Source of the DNA: Cryomorphaceae bacterium
GTDB lineage: Bacteria; Bacteroidota; Bacteroidia; Flavobacteriales; Schleiferiaceae
Assembly: GCA_013911625.1 (NCBI GenBank)
Contig: JACESW010000032.1
Span: 1-9,775 of the forward strand
Length of the DNA: 9,775 bases
Direction: 5' to 3'
Every line of letters starts with the position of its first letter. Position 1 is the stretch's first letter. The notes beneath the pieces were generated by a model. The model was not told where the DNA came from, did no database searches, and saw only the letters and a program-made list of their open reading frames with translations. Below are positions 1-5,363 of the stretch, piece by piece. Made by a program: the position numbers and the translations under genes.

Positions 1-1004
1 TTCGCGAAGATGTACGTGTCCACATCAATGCAGCAGAAACGGCTGAAATCATCTTTACACGAGGCATTACCGATAGCATCAATACCATAGCCTTTGGCAT
101 GGGAGCCCTCGTAGGGAAAGAGCAAAATATTGTGATTACAGCCGTAGAGCACCACAGCAATATTGTGCCTTGGCAAATGCTGTGTCAGCGCACAGGAGCA
201 GAGCTTCGTCATTTGCCGATGAACCAGCATGGTGAGGTTGTTTTAGACGGTATTGAAGATATTATTGACGAGCATACCGCCATGGTTGCGTTCAATCACA
301 TCTCTAATGCACTCGGGACGATTAATCCCGTGGAGGCCATTTTGGAGCGTGCCCAGAAAGTGGGCGCTTGGACCTTGGTGGACGGTGCACAAAGTGGACC
401 GCACGCAAAAGTAGATGTTCGTGCTTGGGACGTTGACTTCTTTACACTCAGCAGTCATAAAATGTACGGTCCAACAGGACTAGGCGTGCTTTACGGCAAA
501 CGTGAAAGACTAGAAGCCCTCCCTCCTTATCAAGGCGGTGGTGAAATGATTGCCACAGTGACTTTAGAGGAGAGCACCTATGCGGGACTGCCGCATAAAT
601 TTGAAGCGGGCACACCCCATATCGAAGGAATTATTGGCTTTGGGGCTGCGCTGAAGTATATCAATGAAGTAGGGATTGAAGCAATCGCAGCCCATGAGAA
701 AGAACTGCTCGACTATGCGACGCAGGAGTGTTCACAGATTGAAGGGTTCAAGGTTATTGGTGATGCCAAGAATAAGGCAAGCGTGCTGAGCTTTGTCGTC
801 GATGGAACGCACCCGTATGATTTGGGGGTTTTGTTAGATCAACAAGGTGTAGCTGTGCGTACTGGACAACATTGTACGCAACCCATCATGGACGCCTTCT
901 GCATTGACGGTACGGCAAGAGCCAGTTTTGCGATGTACAATACCAAAGAAGAAATTGACCTGTTCAAGGCTGCCCTTGAGAAGGCTGTAACGATGCTCCG
1001 ATAA
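1..1004 (+). CDS. sufS: SufS cysteine desulfurase, 5' end outside window
   Basis: This is a PLP-dependent class II cysteine desulfurase. It removes sulfur from cysteine as an enzyme-bound persulfide and passes it to SufE for Fe-S cluster assembly in the cytoplasm. The reading frame is open from base 3; in it, residues such as EIIFTRGITDSIN precede the first internal Met at base 99, so that Met is not the start. About 333 residues are visible, against roughly 405 for the family, so some 70 N-terminal residues are missing. The PLP lysine lies in LSSHKMYGPTG (codon 459-461), preceded by the VDGAQS segment with the PLP-binding Asp. The persulfide cysteine is in RTGQHCTQP (codon 873-875). The spacing between the Lys and Cys fits SufS/CsdA rather than IscS/NifS. 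The stop codon overlaps the sufE start by one base (TAATG), which implies translational coupling. sufBCD would be expected upstream, but this cannot be seen. Confidence 0.96.
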   Translation, partial: REDVRVHINAAETAEIIFTRGITDSINTIAFGMGALVGKEQNIVITAVEHHSNIVPWQMLCQRTGAELRHLPMNQHGEVVLDGIEDIIDEHTAMVAFNHISNALGTINPVEAILERAQKVGAWTLVDGAQSGPHAKVDVRAWDVDFFTLSSHKMYGPTGLGVLYGKRERLEALPPYQGGGEMIATVTLEESTYAGLPHKFEAGTPHIEGIIGFGAALKYINEVGIEAIAAHEKELLDYATQECSQIEGFKVIGDAKNKASVLSFVVDGTHPYDLGVLLDQQGVAVRTGQHCTQPIMDAFCIDGTARASFAMYNTKEEIDLFKAALEKAVTMLR

Positions 1005-1420
1005 TGGCAACGATTAAAGAAAGACAAGAAGTATTGGTCGAGGAATTTGAATTCTTCGACGAATGGATGGACAAATACAACCACATCATTGAGATGGGGA
1101 AGAGTCTAGATGCCTTACCGGAAGAAAAGAAGAACGATGATCTTTTGGTGCAAGGCTGCCAAAGCAAGGTGTGGTTGCATGCAGAGAAGAGTGGTGATAA
1201 TGTTTTATTTCAAGCAGATGCCGACGCCATTATCGCGAAGGGTATAGTCGCCATGTTAATTGATGTTTTTGATAATCAGCCTGCGAAAGAAGTGGCTGTT
1301 GCAGATCTAGGATTCTTGGAAGAGATTGGGTTGAAAGACCATCTCAGCCCAACGAGAGCTAACGGTCTGATGAGCATGATCAAACAAATGAAATTTTACG
1401 CCTTGGCTTTTGCCGGCTAA
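1004..1420 (+). CDS. sufE: SufE sulfur acceptor protein
   Basis: SufE accepts persulfide sulfur from SufS, stimulates its desulfurase activity and hands the sulfur to the SufBCD scaffold. The protein has 138 residues, the usual family length. The acceptor cysteine is Cys52 in LVQGCQSKVWL, matching the position of Cys51 in the E. coli protein. It is followed by the typical segment with DADAIIAKGIVAMLIDVF (residues about 72-89), and the C-terminus has the LSPTRANGLMSMI stretch seen in SufE/CsdE. The ATG at 1004 overlaps the sufS stop codon, so translation probably continues directly from sufS. sufT follows after 12 bases. I see no sign of damage or transfer. The assignment rests on motif, length and position together. 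Confidence 0.95.
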   Translation: MATIKERQEVLVEEFEFFDEWMDKYNHIIEMGKSLDALPEEKKNDDLLVQGCQSKVWLHAEKSGDNVLFQADADAIIAKGIVAMLIDVFDNQPAKEVAVADLGFLEEIGLKDHLSPTRANGLMSMIKQMKFYALAFAG

Positions 1421-1432
1421 TACAAAAGTGCC

Positions 1433-1765
1433 ATGAGTGAAGAGTTGACGCACAGCGAAATGCAAAAGATTGGAGAAGAGGTCGTAGGAGTCCTATGCAC
1501 CATCTTTGATCCTGAAATTCCGGTAGACATTTACCAATTGGGATTGATCTACGATGTGAAGGTCAGCACAGAGCGTGATGTTCATATTATGATGACGTTG
1601 ACCTCGCCGAATTGTCCCGTAGCAGAAAGCTTGCCGCAAGAAGTGAAGGAGAAGTCTAGAGCTTTAGACAGCGTAAACGACGTTGAAGTAGAAATCACTT
1701 TCGATCCGCCGTGGGACAAGAGTATGATGAGCGAAGAGGCAAAACTCGAGCTCGGCATGCTTTAA
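1433..1765 (+). CDS. sufT: SufT / MIP18-type (DUF59) Fe-S assembly factor
   Basis: This is a 110-residue protein of the MIP18/DUF59 family, which takes part in iron-sulfur cluster maturation or carriage. When linked to suf genes it is called SufT. The family core is present in order: FDPEIPVDIYQLGLIYDV (residues about 25-42), MTLTSPNCPVAESLP with the conserved cysteine Cys61, and FDPPWDKSMMS near residues 90-100. PaaD of phenylacetate degradation is a related single-domain family member, but the position directly after sufE, 12 bases away, favours the SUF role. It appears to be the last gene of the suf transcript, since a hairpin followed by T residues lies about 80 bases after its stop codon. 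The exact biochemical role of SufT (carrier or late-acting targeting factor) is not readable from sequence. Confidence 0.91.
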   Translation: MSEELTHSEMQKIGEEVVGVLCTIFDPEIPVDIYQLGLIYDVKVSTERDVHIMMTLTSPNCPVAESLPQEVKEKSRALDSVNDVEVEITFDPPWDKSMMSEEAKLELGML

Positions 1766-1806
1766 TTGTACTAATTCTCTAAAATTTTCCCAAAACGAGA
1801 ACCATC

Positions 1807-1835
1807 TAACGCTTAATCCGTTAAGGATGACGTTA
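1807..1835. repeat. Interrupted dyad between sufT and HMG-CoA synthase gene
   Basis: The arms TAACG and CTTAA (1807-1816) pair with TTAAG (1821-1825) and CGTTA (1831-1835) around a TCCG loop, with a 5-base asymmetric bulge (1826-1830). This could be an RNA hairpin upstream of the terminator-like hairpin or an operator. It is short and A/T-rich, so chance is possible. Confidence 0.25.
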
Positions 1836-1842
1836 CTTTGTT

Positions 1843-1873
1843 GCTCGTTATTCAAAGAATCGAGCGATTTTTT
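1843..1873 (+). terminator. Putative intrinsic terminator after the suf genes
   Basis: GCTCG and ATTC (1843-1853, split by TT) pair with GAAT and CGAGC (1857-1865) around an AAA loop. Six T residues follow at 1868-1873. The stem has nine pairs with a two-base bulge, so it is moderately stable. It fits the end of the sufSET transcript, but only 24 bases separate it from the HMG-CoA synthase start. It may therefore instead act as a partial terminator or leader hairpin. Confidence 0.55.
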
Positions 1874-1897
1874 GTGAATTAGAAAAATATCCGCCAA

Positions 1898-3337
1898 ATG
1901 AAAATTGGAATAGACGCCATTTCATACTACGTACCTAGCCACTACCTCCCTATTGAAGCACTTGCGAATGCAAGAAACATTGAATATGCCAAACTGAACA
2001 AAGGCTTGGGTCTGACATCTATGTCCTTCCCGGATGTCGACGAAGATGCTGCCTCCATGGGAGCGAATGCAGTTCTCGACATGTTCCAAAGAGAATCTCT
2101 TGATCCAGCAACAGTGGGTAGAATGTACCTGGGTACAGAAAGTGCTTTGGATAGCGCCAAACCCACCGCTACCTATATTCTAGACTTAGTAGAACAGGAA
2201 TTGGCTGCTGAGCACGGCGAGCGTTGTTTGAAAAATGTGGATGCTGTTGATATGACCTTCGCGTGTATCGGTGCAGTAGATGCGTTAGAGAATGCTTGCC
2301 TGTATGTTCAGCAAAACCCAGAAAAGAAAGCCATTATTATCGCGGCCGATTTGGCCAAATATGACCTAGGTTCAACCGGAGAATACACCCAAGGCGCCGG
2401 TGCTGTGGCATTGCTCGTGAGTGCAGATCCAGCGATTGTCGCATTGGATGCCGAGATTGGCGTAGCCACTAAAGGAGAGCGTGATTTCTTCAAACCACGC
2501 AGAACACATACTAAAGTCTCTGTTCTCGTTCAAGCAGCCTCTTTGTTAGGAGTTGAATTGAGTGAAGAAGAGGCAGCTGCTAAGCTTTTAGAGGCAGAAG
2601 GTTTCTGGGGCGGAAACAGCATGATCCGCAGCTATGTTGAAGAGCCGGTTTTTGACGGTCAATACAGCAACGGCGCTTATGTTGGCCGTATCCAAGAGGC
2701 ACTCGCTCACTTTGAGAGCAAGGTGGACCTGAATCCTGCATTGGATTGGGACCGCGTAGTGATGCACTTGCCTTATGCCTTCCAAGGGCGCCGTATGCTG
2801 GTGAATTTCTACCTGGATTGGATGAACGCTAACGGAAAATGGGACGAAGTAGTTGCTGCTATGGGCGGCGATAAACCAGAGGATAAAGACGAGGCGAAAG
2901 CTTGGGTAAAAGCATTTAGTAAGAGTGATTACTACCGCGCTTATGTGGCAAAAGCCTTAGCCCCTGCCGAACGAGCTTCAAGCTTGATTGGAAATATGTA
3001 CACGGCTTCCATCTTCATGGGATTGCTTAGTACGCTGTGTGATGCAGCAGATAAAGGCGAGAACATCGAAGGTGCTTGTATCGGTTTCATGGGCTACGGT
3101 TCAGGAAGTAAGGCGAAGGTCTTCCAAGGTCACGTGCAGGCTGGATGGTCAAAAGTTGGCGGATTAGATCTGTTTGGCAGTCTAGAGAAACGTACAGCCG
3201 TAAATTTCACTACGTATGAGAACTGGCACAATGAGCGTTTAGATGGTCCAATTCTTCCTTCAAAATCCGGCTTCGTTTTTGACGGTCTCAGAACAGCAGA
3301 AAACCAAGAATTTTTCCGAGATTACAAGAAACAGTAA
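1898..3337 (+). CDS. Hydroxymethylglutaryl-CoA synthase family protein
   Basis: This thiolase-fold enzyme is predicted to condense acetyl-CoA with acetoacetyl-CoA to HMG-CoA, the entry to the mevalonate route for isoprenoids. The catalytic triad is visible: Glu81 in LGTESALDSAKP, the acyl-enzyme cysteine Cys123 in TFACIGAVDAL, and His290 in VVMHLPYAFQGRRM. The C-terminal part has GNMYTASIF (366-374) and the GYGSGSKAKVF turn (399-409), both typical of the family. At 479 residues it is clearly longer than the roughly 390-residue HMG-CoA synthases of Gram-positive cocci. Extra length lies around residues 205-260 and 320-350, the latter charged and rich in Lys, Asp and Glu. The ATG at 1898 gives a normal family N-terminus (MKIGIDAISYYVP). 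DUF2480 follows after 9 bases, so the two probably share a transcript. A polyketide beta-branching HMGCS paralogue is less likely because no polyketide genes are nearby. Confidence 0.9.
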   Translation: MKIGIDAISYYVPSHYLPIEALANARNIEYAKLNKGLGLTSMSFPDVDEDAASMGANAVLDMFQRESLDPATVGRMYLGTESALDSAKPTATYILDLVEQELAAEHGERCLKNVDAVDMTFACIGAVDALENACLYVQQNPEKKAIIIAADLAKYDLGSTGEYTQGAGAVALLVSADPAIVALDAEIGVATKGERDFFKPRRTHTKVSVLVQAASLLGVELSEEEAAAKLLEAEGFWGGNSMIRSYVEEPVFDGQYSNGAYVGRIQEALAHFESKVDLNPALDWDRVVMHLPYAFQGRRMLVNFYLDWMNANGKWDEVVAAMGGDKPEDKDEAKAWVKAFSKSDYYRAYVAKALAPAERASSLIGNMYTASIFMGLLSTLCDAADKGENIEGACIGFMGYGSGSKAKVFQGHVQAGWSKVGGLDLFGSLEKRTAVNFTTYENWHNERLDGPILPSKSGFVFDGLRTAENQEFFRDYKKQ

Positions 3338-3346
3338 TCCGTTATT

Positions 3347-3847
3347 ATGACCGAGGGGGAAATCGTAAACAAAGTCGCGCAGAGCCCACTAATTACCTTC
3401 AATCTTGAAGACTACCTACCTGCAAAGGTGGAGCAATTAGATATTTCTCAGTTCCTTGATGGAGGCTACCTCTTACGTGAAAAAGAGTTCCGAGCTTCTC
3501 TTAAAGATTTCGATTACTCCCCGTTCGTTGGCGCCACGGTACGCATTTATTGTTCAACGGATGCCATACTCCCGGCGTGGGCCTCTATCTTGGTCGCTTC
3601 AAAGCTTAGTGACCACGATACTCGAAGCTTCTGGGCACCTACTGAGGAGGCCTTTTTTGCGCAATACTACCGCTGGAAATTGGCCCAAGTAAATTGGCCC
3701 TCCTACGAAGGGAAACCGATAATCATTAAGGGATGCGGGGATGCTCGCATTCCGCAAGATGCGTATATCCAAACGGCAGATGCGCTCAAAGGCATCGCAA
3801 AGAAAATCAGTTACGGGGAAGCCTGTTCCGCAGTACCCCTGAAATAA
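3347..3847 (+). CDS. DUF2480 family protein, three cysteines
   Basis: This is a 166-residue soluble protein that I recognise as DUF2480, a Bacteroidota family of unknown function. Recognisable segments are the N-terminal EIVNKVAQSPLITFNLEDY (residues 5-23), IYCSTDAILPAWA (67-79), IIIKGCGDARIPQDAY (125-140) and the C-terminal ISYGEACSAVP (154-164). Its only three cysteines, Cys69, Cys130 and Cys160, all fall in these segments. From memory they are conserved in the family, which would suit metal or cluster binding or thiol chemistry; this is inference. There is no signal peptide or membrane segment. It lies 9 bases after the HMG-CoA synthase gene and within 2 kb of sufSET. My recollection is that DUF2480 genes often sit beside SUF genes in Flavobacteriia. 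Its TAA stop touches the stop codon of the convergent gene, with no spacer. Confidence 0.86.
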   Translation: MTEGEIVNKVAQSPLITFNLEDYLPAKVEQLDISQFLDGGYLLREKEFRASLKDFDYSPFVGATVRIYCSTDAILPAWASILVASKLSDHDTRSFWAPTEEAFFAQYYRWKLAQVNWPSYEGKPIIIKGCGDARIPQDAYIQTADALKGIAKKISYGEACSAVPLK

Positions 3848-3859
3848 CTAAAGAGTTAT
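3844..3859. terminator. Small hairpin at the convergent gene junction
   Basis: ATAACT (3844-3849) and AGTTAT (3854-3859) form a perfect 6-pair stem with an AAAG loop. It overlaps both stop codons of the converging genes. It is A/T-rich and lacks a real T-tract on either strand, so termination activity is doubtful. It is nevertheless the only structure present where two transcripts must end. Confidence 0.2.
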
Positions 3860-4516
3860 AGAAAGTCCTATGTTCTGGCTTGTCGCGGCCCCTAATTCTA
3901 GCACCAATACGCCAGATTCAACGATGGGATTAAGGCCGTAGTAGTAATACAAGTTAAACGGTCCTCGGCCTGCCTTTAGATATGCCCCGTATCGAAGTGT
4001 ACTGAACCCACCAATGTTGTAAAACTTCACACGGTAGTCTTCGGTTTGCAGGTAGGCGTAAGAATCTACTCGATAGCCAGCGATTGCACCGACATAAAAG
4101 CGGTTGTATCGTCCTTTGTTATTGGCTGCCGAACGGTACCTAAATTCTAACACACCGTCCACATATTCTGCAGCCAATCGGTTTGAGAGGTAGGCTTCGC
4201 CGTCCAAATTCTGAAGCGTCTGACTGCCGTCTGCTGAAACGTCTATGTGTAAGTTTCCGTGGTAGAAATGACCGCTGTATCCCACGCCATACGCCAAGCC
4301 AAAATGGGAGAGCCCAAAGGTGCTTTCACGCAGAAGCTGCACCTCTTGTGAATTTGCCTGCCACGCAGGTACAAAAGCATCTCCAGCGCCCACAACCATC
4401 AACGACGAGGTATTGAAGCTCACCCCTTCGCCCGGTTCCGGGATGAATGCTTTTCCTTGTGCGAAGGCCAAAGTAGAAGCCAAGAGAATTAGTAAAACGT
4501 ATTGGAATTTTCTCAT
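3848..4516 (-). CDS. Secreted, probable outer-membrane beta-barrel protein, unknown function
   Basis: I do not recognise a specific family. The ATG at 4516 gives 222 residues that begin with a clear Sec signal peptide: MRK, a hydrophobic core to about residue 17, and a likely cut after AFA (Ala19/Gln20). The rest is rich in Gly, Tyr and alternating polar and hydrophobic residues, for example YNRFYVGAIAGYRVDSYAY (137-155) and an aromatic run NLYYYYGLNP (188-197). This is typical of small Bacteroidota outer-membrane barrels (OMP_b-brl/PorT-like), although a periplasmic beta-rich protein cannot be excluded. There is no lipobox cysteine. The start lies 2 bases after the stop codon of the keto-pentenoate hydratase-like gene, so the two are almost certainly co-transcribed and possibly translationally coupled. 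An upstream TTG at 4528 would add four residues before the signal peptide and is less likely. Confidence 0.65.
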   Translation of the reverse strand: MRKFQYVLLILLASTLAFAQGKAFIPEPGEGVSFNTSSLMVVGAGDAFVPAWQANSQEVQLLRESTFGLSHFGLAYGVGYSGHFYHGNLHIDVSADGSQTLQNLDGEAYLSNRLAAEYVDGVLEFRYRSAANNKGRYNRFYVGAIAGYRVDSYAYLQTEDYRVKFYNIGGFSTLRYGAYLKAGRGPFNLYYYYGLNPIVESGVLVLELGAATSQNIGLSITL

Positions 4517-4518
4517 TC

Positions 4519-5292
4519 TTAAGAACAAGTTAGTGCAATAGATTCAAACCCATCGATCTCCAAGGTGATTTCATCCCCCTGAACTACAGGTACCATGGGA
4601 CCTAAAGCACCAGATAAAAGAACTTCACCCTTGGTCAACGGCTCGCCCTGATCGGCCATTTTCTGCGCCAACCACAAGGCAGCATTTAGAGGATTGTCCA
4701 TACAGGCTTTACCCGTTCCTTCACTGCAACATTCACCGTTTTTGTACAAACGCATAACGGCAGTCGAAGGATCCATTTCTTCCAAAGTTTTGAAGTCGTT
4801 GCCAATGATAAAATGCGAGCCTGAAGCATTATCAGCGATGGTATCTGAAATACGAATGTTCCAGCCCTCAACACGAGAATCTACAATTTCAATGGATGCA
4901 CGGATTTCTGAAATGGCATCCTTGAGCAGTGCCATAGTAATGTTGCTCGCAGTGATGGCTTTGCCAAGCACAAAGGTCAATTCACCTTCCACTTTTGGCA
5001 AAATGGCTTTTGTAGTATCAAAACTGCCGCTTGGCGAAACATCCATGGTGTCGAAGAGAATGCCATAATCCGGTTGATCTACACCCAATTGCTCTTGAAC
5101 TGCAAAAGAGGTCAAACCAATCTTTTTCCCCACCACTTTCTCGCCGCGTTCCTTGCGAAGGGCAACCAGCTCTTTCTGTACGGCATAGGCTGCATCCACA
5201 TTATTATCAATGTGGTCACGGATAGGCGCAATGCTCTGGCCAGAATTCAAAGAATCGAACAGTTGTTTTCCAAGGTCTTTGTGCAATGACAT
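4519..5292 (-). CDS. 2-keto-4-pentenoate hydratase family protein (FAH fold)
   Basis: This is a 257-residue enzyme of the MhpD/DmpE/XylJ hydratase branch of the fumarylacetoacetate hydrolase fold. The family normally adds water to 2-hydroxypenta-2,4-dienoate to give 4-hydroxy-2-oxopentanoate. Related members are 4-oxalocrotonate decarboxylases. Visible motifs are GKKIGLTSFAVQEQLGV (55-71), QPDYGILF (73-80), the metal ligand pair Glu102 and Glu104 in PKVEGELTFVLG, Glu135 in ASIEIVDSR, TIADNASGSHFIIG (151-164), MDNPLNAALWLA (198-209) and LLSGALGP (225-232). All expected catalytic landmarks are present and the length is normal. The ATG at 5292 was chosen because the family N-terminus (MSLHKDLGKQLFDSL) begins there; a longer frame starting at TTG 5346 would run into the opposite promoter. 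Neither the aldolase and aldehyde dehydrogenase of a meta-cleavage route nor a ring-cleaving partner lies nearby, so the true substrate is uncertain. Confidence 0.85.
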   Translation of the reverse strand: MSLHKDLGKQLFDSLNSGQSIAPIRDHIDNNVDAAYAVQKELVALRKERGEKVVGKKIGLTSFAVQEQLGVDQPDYGILFDTMDVSPSGSFDTTKAILPKVEGELTFVLGKAITASNITMALLKDAISEIRASIEIVDSRVEGWNIRISDTIADNASGSHFIIGNDFKTLEEMDPSTAVMRLYKNGECCSEGTGKACMDNPLNAALWLAQKMADQGEPLTKGEVLLSGALGPMVPVVQGDEITLEIDGFESIALTCS

Positions 5293-5300
5293 AGGTGAGA

Positions 5301-5330
5301 TTTTAACTCCTCTAAAGTAGTGTATATTTG
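5301..5330 (+). promoter_or_regulatory. Candidate Bacteroidota-type promoter of the homogentisate operon
   Basis: TATATTTG at 5323-5330 matches the Bacteroidota -7 consensus TAnnTTTG exactly. A weaker -33 candidate, TTTT, lies at 5301-5304 with an 18-base spacer. Transcription would begin near 5336-5337, giving a leader of about 27 bases before the ATG at 5364. On the opposite strand TACTTTAG (5319 down to 5312) is one mismatch from the same -7 box and could serve the divergent gene, though without a good -33 element. Confidence 0.55.
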
Positions 5331-5347
5331 TAGGGAACCCGCACAAA
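5327..5347. promoter_or_regulatory. Dyad at the predicted transcription start, possible operator
   Basis: TTTGT (5327-5331) and ACAAA (5343-5347) form inverted arms around an inner GGG-AA-CCC dyad (5333-5340), with one extra base on the right side. It overlaps the end of the -7 box and the expected start of transcription, as a repressor site would. It could also form a small leader hairpin. No regulator gene is in the window to pair it with. Confidence 0.35.
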
Positions 5348-5363
5348 CTAAAGAGTCAATCCT

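Noticed and set aside
99..101. Met codon at 99 as the start of SufS
   Set aside because: The frame is open upstream to base 3 and encodes conserved SufS sequence (IIFTRGITDSIN), so the gene simply enters from outside the window.
4517..4528. TTG start at 4528 for the secreted protein, overlapping the hydratase-like gene
   Set aside because: The ATG at 4516 begins a canonical signal peptide and lies 2 bases after the upstream stop codon. The TTG adds only MFLR before it.
4694..5068. 124-codon plus-strand frame opposite the hydratase-like gene
   Set aside because: The minus-strand frame has all the family motifs. The plus frame is Ser/Met-rich with no family features.
5293..5346. N-terminal extension of the hydratase-like protein from a TTG at 5346
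   Set aside because: The extra 18 residues do not belong to the family and would overlap the divergent promoter region. The ATG at 5292 gives the normal N-terminus.
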